Below are positions 1 through 11,529 of a DNA stretch of 64,000 nucleotides, piece by piece. The DNA is from Onthophagus taurus (taxonomy: Eukaryota; Arthropoda; Insecta; Coleoptera; Scarabaeidae), in contig NC_091967.1 in assembly GCF_036711975.1 (NCBI RefSeq), positions 186,001 to 250,000 on the forward strand. The letters run 5' to 3'. The notes under the pieces were generated by a model, which saw only the letters and a list, made by a program, of their open reading frames with translations, had not been told where the DNA came from and did not search any database. A program made the position numbers and the translations under genes. Position 1 is the stretch's first letter. Each line of letters starts with the position of its first letter.

Positions 1-308
1 TTAATAATTATTTGAAATATTCACAATTATCTATCTCCAATTTCCCTGTATACTTAATTTTGTGAGCAACTGTAATTGTATACAACTGGCATAACTTACG
101 TTAGTTGTGGATTATAAAAAAGAAAAATTTTAGAACACAAAAAAATTGACATTTCAACCTAACCTATAAGCTCAAAACCTTGTCAAAATGACAGATGACA
201 GATAACCTATCAATGATTATCTGCCAATGTTTGCATTCAATCAGTCACGAATAAAGGCATTTTGGTAAACTCCTCTTCTATTATTGAAATTTGCCTTTTT
301 TGTTACAG

Positions 309-1811
309 TTTATTCCGTTTCTGGACAAGATTTACCAACGAGTTTAAACGATCCAAATTTAAATGTTGATGAAGATCAATTTAAGAAACTCGCTGAAGAA
401 GGAGCAAAAGGGCTTAAAGAAAAATGTTTAAAAGTTAGTGGAACCGAATCAACTTTTGAAGAAGTCCAGGTAAAAACGATTCAACATAAATTACTATAAA
501 GAATTAATTTGTTTTTTTGATCATTTTTTAGGAAGCAAAAGATACCTTAATATCATGTTTCCAAGGGATTGTAAACGTAACAGCTTTCAAAACGGAATTG
601 GATGAAGCAAAACAACGCGGCGCGATGGAAGAAGTTTTTGGGAAATATTGCAAAAAGAAGCCCGAATTGTTAGGTTGCGTAAATGGATTCCAAACAACTT
701 TGGAGAAGTGTATGGAAGAAAGTGAAAAGGAAACCGCGAAAACCATTCAGAATTTAACGGAGAATTTATTGGATTTTATGTGTTATAAAGATGGAGATCG
801 AGTTGCTAGTAAGTAATCAAGCTCTTTTTTACAAGAATATTTAATGTTTGTATAAAGTGACACTTTCAAGTCAGAACCACTTTTAAAAAATACATTTTAT
901 ATTTATGATTTGTTTTTATTTTAGTGTTTATTGCTGAAGGTGGTTTTGAATGTATTGAATCGAAGAAGAACGAAATTCAAAATTGCGTAAACGAAACATT
1001 TTCCGATATGATTCCTAAAGATATGGGTATTGAAAACCTTGGTAGCCTTATATTGATTGACGACGGTAAATGCGAGTAAGTTGCATATTAATTTTTTTTT
1101 TAAATCATCATTAACCCCCAGAATGTTCTTGTCTTCTTGGTATCTTCTCTTGTTTACACCATAAGCCTTATTTCTTTGCAAAACCATGGTTTAGTGTGGC
1201 TGGTGGCGTTTATATTAATTTTTCCTTTCCTTGTAGACTTTTCCAGTAATTCTTGACTTTACATTCCTGTGGATGTTCCATTAATATTTTGTAATCAGCT
1301 TTATGGGCTAATAATGTTAAGACATCACATCTAATAACAGCTCTATTTGTTATCATGAAGTCAATCATTGTCTTCTGGTGTTACAGAAATCATACTTATG
1401 CTGTATTTTCGTCCTTGCTCATGTTGCGCAAGTAGCTAACCTCACCTAGAAATGCTCTTCCTTTATCTGGGTTAGCGAGTAGCAGTGATATTTGTTGAAC
1501 CACTCAATCCACCCAACTAAGTCAGTTAATATATACTAACAATTTTTTTCTTATTAAATTCTAGTGATTTCACAAAGTTACAAAATTGTGTAACTAAAAA
1601 ACTGGAAGGTTGCGAAAACCAAACACCTGCTAACGTTGTGGATTCGCTCTTTAAATACATAAAGAAGAGTTTGCCCTGTTCGACAACAACCCCGCCACAA
1701 AGCCATTCGGAGACTCGTAAGTTCAATCCGAACAGCGGAAATTCATTCTCCTCAATGGGAATGTTTGTTGTTTCGTTAGTGTCACTAATAGCTCTATCCC
1801 AAAGTTTCTAA
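309..1811 (+). CDS. 27-kDa hemolymph glycoprotein family (DUF1397) gene A, first exon missing
   Basis: Four exons join in phase: 309-469, 532-808, 925-1075 and 1565-1811 (TAA). The product is rich in Lys/Glu and has many spaced cysteines (EKCLK, ISCFQ, KYCKKK, LGCVN, EKCME, FMCYK, FECIE, QNCVN, GKCDD, LEGCEN), the pattern of the insect hemolymph 27-kDa glycoprotein/DUF1397 family, which is secreted and of uncertain function. The last ~20 residues are hydrophobic after a Ser-rich stretch, so a GPI anchor or tail anchor is possible. Exon 2 starts two bases into a codon, so a signal-peptide exon must lie upstream. I found no ATG plus donor of the right phase in bases 1-308, and it may lie outside the window. 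An open frame from 284 uses TTG and runs through the splice acceptor, so it is not the start. Family assignment is from cysteine pattern, length and exon layout. A second member lies 8 kb downstream. Confidence 0.75.
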
Positions 1812-2640
1812 GTTATTTTTAATGAATAATACCGACAAAAAAGAGTATATTACATTTACTATTACATAAACTTTAAGCACTTTTTTTATCAATAGTAATC
1901 ATAAGTCTTTATATTTATAAATATCTATTTTAATATAATGGTACGCTTTATAAAAAAATATAATAAAAGTATAAGATTGATATATTCTGGTGGTTTTTCA
2001 AAATATTAATAAATAAAAACATAAAAATCTATTTGGTACGGTAAATGTGATATTAATTTAGGATTTTTTATTGTTAAAGTAACTTTTGTTTCCTTTACTT
2101 TTCTTTGGAAAAATGAAAACTGGTTATTACAGATTTTGGTACTACTTTATTTTCTTGTTTTATGTGAACGTTAATTTTTTTATAGTTTAAATGAATTAAA
2201 AATTTCTTTCTGTACACTAATTGCGTTTTATTTTACGTTCCTTTTATAAATTTCCTTCTTATATACATATTTATTTACATATTGATATATATATCTATAT
2301 CAATCTTCCCTTATTTCAGGATGATCAGAATCTGTAATGATTAAATTTATTTTTCCCAATAAAAAAATGATTTATCGGTAAGTTTTTCTTTTATTTTGCA
2401 TGTCGTGATAGTTCCGCTTTTTTGTCTAAAACCCTTATCAATGGCGATAAATATTGAAAGATATATTGTTCCACGATTCAAAAATGGACTTTGACCCCAC
2501 TTATTAATGAAGCGATTAAAAGTGCATAATAAACTATTGGGAATCATAGAGCAAAGGTGAAACTACAAGCAACGAACATTTTCATTTCAATTAAAACAAT
2601 TACTATTAATTAAACAGTTTTCGATTTTTATTTTTTATTA
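1812..2640. other. AT-rich intergenic, 3' side of DUF1397 gene A
   Basis: There is no credible coding sequence. AATAAA-like motifs near 1955-1975 (ataataaaag) could be the poly(A) signal of the upstream gene. Otherwise this is plain AT-rich DNA ending at a TA-flanked transposon. Confidence 0.4.
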
Positions 2641-2642
2641 TA

Positions 2643-3354
2643 CCGGGTGTCCCTCAAAAGTGGCTCACCCCCATATTTTTTTTATTATTAGTGATATAAG
2701 AAAACCATTTGGAATGCATAGTTAGCTCGCTAAAACGGATTATTACGACATGAAATCATTCTTTTTGTACTTCCGGTTATACCGGATGTGAGTACTAATT
2801 TCGCTATTTTTTTAAATCTATAAAAAATTATAGATTTTCAGTTGGATAGATCTTAGATCTCTCTTTTGATCGCGTTTTTCTTTTAAAACTAATTTAATAC
2901 AACTGTTAATTTACACCATTATTAAAAAAGAACCACTGACTAAAGCATAGCTGTGATCACTGCAGAAATAGCAAATCAAGAGGGACATAACGTAGTTTAT
3001 ACTATTAACCTAGCTACTATGCGTCAAAAGTTGTAATACATTTTCCGAAGGTACTAAAACGTTATAAAATAACTAAAATATTTTTTTTTCAAAAATTATA
3101 AGCGATCGTGAAAATTTTTTCAAGTAAAAGTTATGTGAAATTATACTACCAACCCAACTGAAGAAAAAAAAATTATAAATTTAAAAAAATAGCGAAATTA
3201 GTACTCACATCCGGTATAACCGGAAGAACAAAAAGAATGATTTCATGTCGTAATAATCCGTTTTAGCGACCTAATTATGCATTCCAAATGGTTTTCTTAT
3301 ATCACCAATAATAAAGAAAAATATGGGGGTGAGCCACTTTTGAGGGACACCCGG
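2643..3354. mobile_element. TE2 copy A: foldback TA-transposon, ends CCGGGTGTCCC
   Basis: This 712-bp element is flanked by TA (2641-2642 and 3355-3356). It starts CCGGGTGTCCCTCAAAAGTG and ends with the inverse. The inverted repeats run for about 300 bp on each side and leave almost no unique middle, so it is a foldback MITE of the Tc1/mariner type. A longer relative at 49121-50517 keeps a transposase remnant in the centre. Confidence 0.85.
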
Positions 3355-3557
3355 TAGGTGTAATACAGGGTGATTCACATAAGAACCGACACAGAACAGG
3401 GACAATAAATTAAGATGATTTAAAGTAACTTACCTTTATACTAAGTTGTACACCTGAGGAGTTATAGGCCTTCAAAGTTGGCTCTTAAATTTTTAAAAAG
3501 TTCAATATCTTCGTAATAAATTAAGCTGGAAGAACCAAATTTGGTATACGTTATGAG

Positions 3558-5143
3558 TAGGGCACGGAACTTTTGTAACAAAACGATACGATTTCCCCCT
3601 CCACTCGTTCTCAGAAAATCTTGATTAAAAGAACAGCATACTGTTCAGTGGGAAATTAAAATTTCAAGTTAGAAAAAAATTGTGTTAACAAAAATTGTTC
3701 CTGAAACAATTCTAAACAAACTTTGTCAACATTTTTTTTTGATTTAATCAATAATTAAGGAGATAACCTCAAAATAATAATTTTTAAATTTTTATACATA
3801 ATTACTTTTAGATGGTTAATTAATAGAGATGTAAAAATTTTTTATTAAGATAATTGATTCAAAATCGAAATTGAAACAAATTTTATTTAAAACAGTTTTT
3901 GATAAAAACAATAACTATTGAGATAATTAATTTTGATAGCATACTATTCAGAGCGAAATTAAAATTTCAAGTTAGCAAAAAATTGTGTTAACAAACACTG
4001 TTCCTGAAGTAATGCTAAACAAATTTTGTTAACAACATTTTTTGATTAAATCAACAATAAGGATATAACGTCAAAAATATTAATTTTTGTAGCATACTGT
4101 TCAGTGGGAAATTAAAATTTCAAGTTAGAAAAAAATTATGTTAACAAAAATTGTTCCTGAAACAATTCTAAACAAACTTTGTCAACATTTTTTTTTGATT
4201 TAATCAATAATTAAGGAGATAACCTCAAAATAATAATTTTTAAATTTTTATACATAATTACTTTTAGATGGTTAATTGATAGAGATGTAAAAATTTTTTA
4301 TTAAGATAATTGATTCAAAATTGAAATTGAAACAAATTTTATTTAAAACATTTTTTGATAAAAACAATAATTATCGAGATAATTAATTTTGATAGCATAC
4401 TATTCAGAGCGAAATTAAAATTTCAAGTTAGCAAAAAATCGTATTAACAAACACTGTTCTTGAAGTAATTCTAAACAAATTTTGTTAACAACATTTTTTG
4501 ATTAAATCAACAATAAGGATATAACCTCAAAAATATTAATTTTTGTAGCATACTGTTCAGTGGGAAATTAAAATTTCAAGTTAGAAAAAAATTATGTTAA
4601 CAAAAATTGTTCCTGAAACAATTCTAAACAAACTTTGTCAACATTTTTTTTTGATTTAATCAATAATTAAGGAGATAACCTCAAAATAATAATTTTTAAA
4701 TTTTTATACATAATTACTTTTAGATGGTTAATTGATAGAGATGTAAAAATTTTTTATTAAGATAATTGATTCAAAATTGAAATTGAAACAAATTTTATTT
4801 AAAACATTTTTTGATAAAAACAATAATTATCGAGATAATTAATTTTGATAGCATACTATTCAGAGGGAAATTAAAATTTCAAGTTAGCAAAAAATTGTAT
4901 TAACAAACACTGTTCCTGAAGTAATTCTAAACAAATATTGTTAATAAAAATTTTTGATTTGATCAATAATTGGGAACAAAACCTCAAAAAAATTTTTATA
5001 TATACATATATTTTTATATATTTTTTATTGAGAAAATCGTTTTAGAATTTAATTTAGAACAACTTTTGTATGAAATTTTCTGCTGAGAATAAGTGGAGGG
5101 GGGAGGGGATCGTATCGTTTCGTTACAAAAGTTCCGTGCCCTA
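3558..5143. mobile_element. Nonautonomous hAT-like element nested in TE3
   Basis: The inverted ends start TAGGGCACGGAACTTTTGTA and are flanked by the 8-bp duplication GTTATGAG (3550-3557 and 5144-5151). The empty site is visible in TE3 copy B near 30472 (ttatgagtgtacc). An 8-bp duplication with a TAGGG end is typical of hAT. The 1586-bp interior has no coding capacity and is almost entirely a tandem array (3636-4960). Confidence 0.8.
3636..4960. repeat. 456-bp higher-order tandem array inside the hAT-like element
   Basis: The landmark gcatactgttcagtggg recurs at 3636, 4092 and 4548, exactly 456 bp apart. A diverged sister landmark gcatactattcagag recurs at 3939, 4395 and 4851, also 456 bp apart. 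Each 456-bp unit is therefore two related subunits of about 303 and 153 bp, giving an array of three units with higher-order structure. Confidence 0.9.
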
Positions 5144-6599
5144 GTTATGAGTGTAAAAAGAGTATTAATTGGTAGCAAATTGAACTCAATTGAGGCATTT
5201 CAAAGGGTTGATTAAGGGTGATGGTACCATAAATTTTGACATATTTTTTTAACCTTTTGGCGGATTTAATAATTTACTACTTCATTTCATGTGGAATTTA
5301 ATTCTAAAACTTTTTTTACTCCTATTATTTTTTAAAAAACATTGTCGTTTTCATAAAAAACTCAAATAACCAAAGACACGTATTTCGTTAATGCTACTTA
5401 AAATCATCGAAAATTCAGTAGTCGGCTGTGAAATTGTATGTCAAACTTGACAAATAGGTTATAAAACCTTGTTGTCAAATAACTTTATAACCTATTTGTC
5501 AAGTTTGACGTACAATTTCATAGCCGACTACTGTATTTTCGCTTATTTTAAGTAAAATTACGAAATAAGTGTCTTTAGTTATTTAAGTTTTTTATGAAAA
5601 CAATAAGAGTAACAAAAGTTTTAGAATTAAATTCCACATGAAATGAGGTAATAATGCATTAAATTCACCAAAAGGTTAAAAAAATCTGTCAAAATTTAGG
5701 GGACCATCACCTTTAATCAACTCTTTGGAATGCCTCAACTTGCTACCAATTAATACCTTCGGTACACTCATAACGTATACCAAATTTGGTTTTTCTAGCT
5801 TAATGTATTACGAAGATATTCAATATTTTAAAAATTTAAGACGCAACTTTGAAGGCCTATAACTCCTCAGGGGTACAACTTAGTATAGAGATAAGTTGCG
5901 TTAAATCATCTTAATTTATTGTCCTCTACATGTCCCTGCTCTGTGTTGGTTCTTATGTGAATCACCCTGTACTACTGCTTTCATACAGGGTGTCTCAGCG
6001 AGACCGGTCATTAGACGTTTCTGTGGTTCTGGCCAAAATAAAAAATTGAGAATTCAGACTTAAGTATTATCAATTACGTTCTCTTCGTCTAAAATATTTT
6101 CAGATTTCTAGCACTTCCGGTTATACCGAAAGTCGCCACCTACTTTATTTTTTTAAATGGAACACCCTGTATATTTTTACATATTTGGATTTAATAACTT
6201 TACTTTTTGCAATTTGATTCGGCCGTTCTCGAGTTATTCGATTTTTTCTAGAAAAATCTGCTCCAGCGGACATTTGCTCAAAAAATCATAGAACACTCGA
6301 TTTTTGAGATATCAATTTAGGATTCAGAACATGCTTAAACAACATGTAGGAGTATGTTTTGGTGCCAAGAACGGCTGTCTAGATCGTTTGGTCACTTTAC
6401 TATGACACGTTAACTTTTCGAAATTTGGAACTATCATAACTTCATTTTTTTAAATGGCACCCCCCATATTTTATTACTTAGTCGTCTTCGGCGTCTCATT
6501 TTACATCTTTTATACTCCATATGTCCTATGCCTAAAATTAATAGTTTGAGAAATAATTAGGGTTTTTTAAAAAATGCTCACATATCATATCGATATTAA

Positions 6600-8080
6600 C
6601 CCTTTGTGTCCCAAGAAGTCAAACATTTTGAAACTTTGTGACAGAATCAGACAGAATTAAAACGCTATCAAAATACACTCAGTAAAGGCCTTTGGAATAA
6701 AATTTTAGCAAAATATGCAATCCCCCTATTTTCGCATAGTCTAAGTGTCAAAAAAGATGCTAATTCAAAAATTCCTGGAAACCGTGTTTATTGAAATTAA
6801 GAAATAAAACTTATTTTAAATTGAAACTTGAAGCTTTCTATTTAAATCGATGTATAACAATCAATGGGTTGAATTAAAAAAATATTGAGAAAAAGAATAT
6901 TGAGTTAAAACTAACATTTTCGTATAACCTAAAAGTGTCAAAAAAGATGCTAATTTAAAAATTCCTGGAAGCCGTATTTATTGAAATTAAAGAATGAGAC
7001 TTATTCTAAATTAAAGCTCAAAGCTTTCTTTTTAAAATGATGTATAATAATTGTTAGGTTAGATTGGAAAAATATTGACAAAAAACATGTTGAAAGAAAA
7101 CTTACATTTTCGTATAACCTAAGAGTGCCAAAAAGATGCTAATTTAAAAATTCCTGGAAGCCGTATTTATTGAAATTAAGGAATGAGACTTATTCTATAT
7201 TAAAGCTCAAAGCTTTCTCTTTAAAATTATGTATAATAATTGTTAGGTTGGATTGGAAAAATATTAAAAAAAACATGTTGAAACAAAACTAACATTTTCG
7301 TATAACCTAAAAGTGCCAAAAAAGATGCTAATTTAAAAATTCCTGGAAGCCATTTTTATTGAAATTAAGGAATAAAACTTATTTTAAATTAAAGCTCAAA
7401 GCTTTCTCTTTAAAATGATATATAATAATTGTTGGGTTGGATTGGAAAAATATAGAGAAAAGAAATGTTGAAATAAAACTTACATTTTCGTATAACCTAA
7501 GAGTGTCAAAAAAGATGCTATTTTAAAAATTCCTGGAAGCCGTATTTATTGAAGTTAAGGAATGAAATTTATTTTAAATTAAAGCTCAAAGTTTTCTCTT
7601 TAACATGATGTATAATAATTGTTGGGTTGGATTGGAAAAATATTAAGAAAAAAAATGTTGAAACAACACTTACATTTAAAAGAGTCAAAAAAGATGCTAA
7701 TTTAAAAATTCTTAGAAACCATGTTTATAGAAATTAAGGAATGAGACTTATTTTCAATTTAAGCTCAATGTTTTCTTTTTAAAATGATCTGTAATAATCA
7801 CACCTAATAACCATGTATCAAAGAAATACCTTCTTGAACAACAAAATTCAACAGCACCACTTTTCACTAAACTTCTAACCTCACATTTGGATGAATAAGT
7901 TTAAAGTGTACCTAAAAATCCTACAGTGGGGATTGCGACGTTTTTTATACAGATTATTTCTTGTATACACTTGTATAGTAGAAAGTATAGACAGCTCTAA
8001 ATGCGCCGAATAGATAACTACAGTTTAAAATGAGTGTTTAAAATTACCGGTACTTTAAAGTACCGTCGGGACACAAAGGG
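6600..8080. mobile_element. piggyBac-like nonautonomous element (TTAA target)
   Basis: The inverted ends CCCTTTGTGTCCC / GGGACACAAAGGG lie between TTAA on both sides (6596-6599, 8081-8084). TE1 copy 3 shows the empty site (gatattaacctagtg near 22863). TTAA duplication with CCC ends is diagnostic of the piggyBac superfamily. The 1481-bp interior has no transposase and is mostly a tandem array of ~190-bp units. Confidence 0.82.
6745..7830 (+). repeat. ~190-bp tandem repeat, six units
   Basis: Units beginning gtgtcaaaaaagatgc (or gtgccaaa..) start at 6745, 6935, 7125, 7313, 7503 and about 7683, so the period is 188-190 bp with a slightly shorter last unit. The array lies wholly inside the piggyBac-like element. 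Confidence 0.9.
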
Positions 8081-8152
8081 TTAACCTAGTGTGCCATGGA
8101 AAACAAATGTTTAATGACTTATTGACAAACGTCAAAGTCTGATTTACGTTGT

Positions 8153-8575
8153 TTGATGTTTGTGAGTCTGAAACCAGATAAAATGGATATTAATAACGTA
8201 AATAATGTTTATACAAATGAAGAAATCCATAATTTATTTTTTGTGCATGAAAAGTGCGACAAAGTTCTTAGTAGAACTTGCAGAATGTTTAATGAAAATT
8301 ATCCGCATTTACCTCCGATGACAAAAGATAAATTTAGAAGAATAGAAGCAAATTTTTTGCATTTTGGACGAATTAATCACGTGTTAAACTGACCAAAAAA
8401 TGTAGTAGATAATGCAACGGAAGAGGTGAATGCCTTGGCTTATTTTGAGCCCAGTCCCAACACGTCAATTTGAGCTGCCAAAGAAGATCTAGGAATCGTA
8501 CTACGAACTTTGTCACGCTTTTTATGCATAAAAAATAAATTAAGAATTTTTTGATTTGTGTAAATAGTACTTTCG
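8153..8575 (+). pseudogene. TE1 helix-turn-helix (DUF4817-like) ORF, copy 1
   Basis: The frame encodes the same ~130-aa domain as the intact ORF in TE1 copy 2: YTNEEIHNLFFVHEKC, then TCRMFNENYPHLPP and NFLHFGRINHVLN. This resembles the N-terminal DUF4817 helix-turn-helix of IS630/mariner-like transposases of insects. Here it is broken by TGA at 8390-8392 where copy 2 has Trp, and by a second TGA at ~8473. No DDE catalytic domain follows. Confidence 0.6.
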
Positions 8576-9357
8576 TTGTTGTTATCGATTTTAACTCTTT
8601 TCAGTACTAATATTAAGGGACATAGCAGATAATTATTTGCTCACATGCATCAAGTGAGGTAAACAAGTGAGTCTTTGACAAGAACTCATTGAGAAGGCTT
8701 GTTTTTCATGGCACACTAGGCTAAATATCCATATGATATGTGTGCATTTTTCAAAAAACCTTAATTATATCCTAAACTATTAATGTTAGGTATGGGACAT
8801 ATGGGATATAAAAGATGTAGAATGAGACGCCGAAGACGACTAAGTAATAAAATATGGGGGGTGCCATTTAAAAAAATGAAGTTATGGTACTTCCAAATTT
8901 TGAAAAGTTAACGTGCCATAGTAAAGTGACCAAACGTTCTAGACAGCCGTTCTCGGCACCAAAACATACTCCATCATGTTGTTTAAGCATATTCTGAATC
9001 CTAAATTGATATCCCAAAAATCGAGTGTTCTCTGATTTTTTGAACAAATGTCTGCTGTAGCAGATTTTTCTAGAAAAATTCGAATAACTCGAGAACGGCC
9101 GAATCAAATTGCAAAAAGTAAAGTTATTTATAAACCCTGAAAACAGACAAATCCAAATGTGTAAAAATATACAGGGTGTTCCATTTAAAAAAATAAAGTA
9201 GGTGGCGACTTCCGGTATAACCGGAAGTGCAAGAAATCTGAAAATATTTTAGTCGAAGAGATCGTAATTGATAATACTTAAGTCTGAATTCTCAAATTTT
9301 TATTTTCGCCAGAACCCCAGAAACGTCTAATGACCGGTCTCGCTGAGACACCCTGTA

Positions 9358-9760
9358 TAGTGTTTACCAACCTATTAAAAATTAATTGATTAATTGAGTT
9401 AATTTCCACATCACATCCATATTAATTTATCCTGATCCAACCCCACTCAGCGCTCTTCTTATCTCTTATTATGGTTTTATTATCCTCTACGCTTCGTTAT
9501 AGAACATCAATTCAAAAGTTGTTTGTAGAACACTAGGTATTGCTTGCAAAACACTAGATACCGTTTGCAGAAGACTAAATACTGTTAATTGAGGCCTACA
9601 TCCTCCTTATAGAAAGCTAGATAGTATTAGCAGAAATAACGCAAGATTAGATAATATCTCTTATAATGAAATAAAATAAACCTAATTAAAAATTGACACA
9701 CATATTTATTAACTTAAATAATTATGTTTTGTATACTTCTCCAATTTTTCTTTTAAATAG
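9358..9760. other. Intergenic or first-intron DNA upstream of DUF1397 gene B
   Basis: No coding sequence of the right phase is visible. A short degenerate repeat of agaacactag/gcaaaacactaga type occurs at about 9525-9600. The interval ends in the acceptor ttttaaatag before exon 2 of gene B, so the signal-peptide exon of that gene probably lies here or within or before the transposon block. Confidence 0.35.
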
Positions 9761-10608
9761 GTTTAACAACACTCAACAGAATTTCACGTGAAGCATTACT
9801 ACCAAATGGCCTCGAAACAAAATGCAGAATGAACGCTGTAAATACACCAACGGCTTTCCAAGATTTAACGGTATATATATACCTAACAAAAAGAATTTTT
9901 TTTATTATGTTTTTAATATTTTAGGCGTCCTTCCAAAACTTCTGGTCTTGCGCGTCATCAAATCTGTTTGGGGGAAATCCAGATGATTGTCCAAAAATAT
10001 CAAGAACGGTTGAAATTTGCGCTGATGAATTTTACCCAAAATTACGACAATGTTTATTACCAAAAGAAGACGAATTCTTCATCGGGTTTGTTAGAGATTC
10101 TATTAAAGCCGTTTTGGAGTTTGCTTGCAAGGATAATGCATTAAATTTACGTGGTACGTTTTATTTAATAGAAATATAATAATTTACGTTTGTTTATAAT
10201 TTGTTAATTTAAATGTTCTTTCCAGATTTCCTTACAGTTGGGGGTTTAAAATGTTTAAAAAACTCCGAAAGTACTCATAACTTTGAAGGATGTATGGAAA
10301 GAGTAGATAGACATAAAGTTGAAAATGGTCAAGTGGTAATTGAAAAAGAAGCTCTGTGCAAGTAAGTAAACTTTACTAATTATTAAAAAAAATTGTTAAT
10401 AATTTGTTTAAACAGAGATATTGATACTATTCGAATGTGTTCTGTGAAACATATAAAAGCCAGTAGCTGCCATAAAGACGAAAGATTTACGGAGCTAGTT
10501 GACGGTTTTATGGGGGCGATTCATTCACCTTGCAGCGCAACTTCGATATTTGTAAATTTAACGCTTTTATTTACATTAATATGTTACCATTTGAAAAAAA
10601 TGTTTTGA
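9761..10608 (+). CDS. 27-kDa hemolymph glycoprotein family (DUF1397) gene B, first exon missing
   Basis: Exons 9761-9870, 9925-10153, 10226-10361 and 10416-10608 (TGA) join in phase. Exon number, phases and cysteine positions match gene A: TKCRMN, FWSCASSN, DDCPK, VEICADE, LRQCLLP, EFACKD, LKCLKN, EGCMER, ALCKDID, RMCSVK, SSCHKD. The last exon ends in a strongly hydrophobic stretch of ~18 residues followed by HLKK, which suggests a membrane or GPI anchor. As in gene A, the first recognisable exon starts two bases into a codon, so a leader exon is missing. The pair looks like an old tandem duplication since separated by about 8 kb of transposons. Function in the hemolymph is not established for the family. 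Confidence 0.72.
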
Positions 10609-11069
10609 ATAATCCATCTCAAAATGATATTTTTAATTTAATGTATGTTTATCTTGAATTATATTTAATAAGGGCACAAAACTAAATTTATGCAAGTTTG
10701 TAATTGTAACTTTTTAAAGGTTATATTTTTATATTGATGAAATCATTATTAATTTTATTATTTTGGAATAATGATATATATATATTCCTTTGGATATTAA
10801 TTAATTTTACTGTATAAAGCCATTTTTTATATATAGACGTTTCTAACTGTTTATGCATTATTAATAATATTATTATAGTCCTTCAAGAACCAGTTTAAAT
10901 AAAAAATGGCTTACTTATTATTATTATTCTCGAAGTTAAGTGGTTAAATGTACTTATAGTAACTGATTTAAATCATTATTGTGTCTCGATCTTAGAATTA
11001 TTGAAAATGTAAAAATAAATACTGTTTTAGTTTATTTAACTTTATTTTTATTTCTAAATATACCGAATG
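10609..11069. other. AT-rich intergenic
   Basis: This is the 3' flank of DUF1397 gene B. No gene, RNA or clear transposon end was seen. Confidence 0.35.
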
Positions 11070-11526
11070 TAGTTGATGCGGATGTCCAGGGCAGCGCTAA
11101 AGCGTTTGTGGGGCCAGACCCAGCAGGTGATGTATCATTTGCGATGGCCAAACAAACATAGGATTGATCTGTGGGCTAAAGAATGATTTTGCCTATTGTG
11201 GACTTGGACCAGTTCTCCTGGAAAGAACTGCTAAACCCGGGAATATCTTACGACTTGCTTGTAGCAGCATTAAAGTTCTAATGGATGTCTTTACTGGGCA
11301 CTACCGATTAAAAGCACCCCTCCACTTGTTGGGTCTAGCCGACGATGTTCAATACCGACTATGTGCGGAGGACGAGAAGACGGTTGAGCAAGTTTTATGC
11401 TACTGCCCTGCTGTTAATCGTATCAGATTCTCGATTTTTGGGTCGCTGTTTATCTCTCCAAAGGATCTGAATGACTTTGAGCTTCTTGCTGAGCAAAGTA
11501 TTGTAATAATTTTAACATTCTCTTAG
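11070..11526 (+). pseudogene. LINE (I/Jockey-like) 3' ORF fragment
   Basis: Frames in this stretch resemble the C-terminal part of the LINE ORF at 61407-62253. Shared features are a FVGPDP stretch (FIGPQP there), a FTGHYRLKAPLHLLGLAD segment (LTGHVPLKYHLFHIGQAE there), and a YRLCAEDEKTVEQVLCYC motif parallel to the CRLC..E..EHILCNC zinc-binding motif. It is broken by a stop at 11158-11160 and ends at TAG 11524-11526. Neither target duplications nor a tail could be recognised. Confidence 0.6.
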
Positions 11527-11529
11527 TTC

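Larger units (their letters stand above)
3366..5969. mobile_element. TE3 copy A: foldback TA-transposon, ends CAGGGTGATTCACATAAG
   Basis: The ends CAGGGTGATTCACATAAG and its inverse are flanked by TA (3364-3365, 5970-5971). The arms are complementary for several hundred bases around a centre near 5470. The left arm is interrupted by an 8-bp-duplication element (3558-5143). Without that insert the element is about 1.0 kb, matching the uninterrupted copy at 30278-31327. No coding frame is visible. Confidence 0.85.
5986..9355. mobile_element. TE1 copy 1: foldback TA-transposon with a helix-turn-helix ORF
   Basis: The ends CAGGGTGTCTCAGCGAGACC and inverse are flanked by TA (5984-5985, 9356-9357). 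The inverted arms are about 600 bp or more. The middle carries the ORF remnant at 8153-8575 and a nested piggyBac-like element (6600-8080). Without the nested insert the length is about 1.89 kb, close to copy 2 (1857 bp). Confidence 0.87.

Noticed and set aside
284-308. Open frame upstream of exon 2 of DUF1397 gene A as the true N-terminus
   Set aside because: It starts with TTG and runs through a good acceptor (tttttgttacag); no conserved signal peptide.
528-1187. Minus-strand open frames at 528-746 and 921-1187
   Set aside because: They lie opposite the exons of DUF1397 gene A and have no recognisable protein features.
10979-11161. Small secreted protein suggested by a hydrophobic N-terminal stretch
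   Set aside because: It has no ATG at the frame start and its C-terminal part matches the LINE-like fragment that follows.
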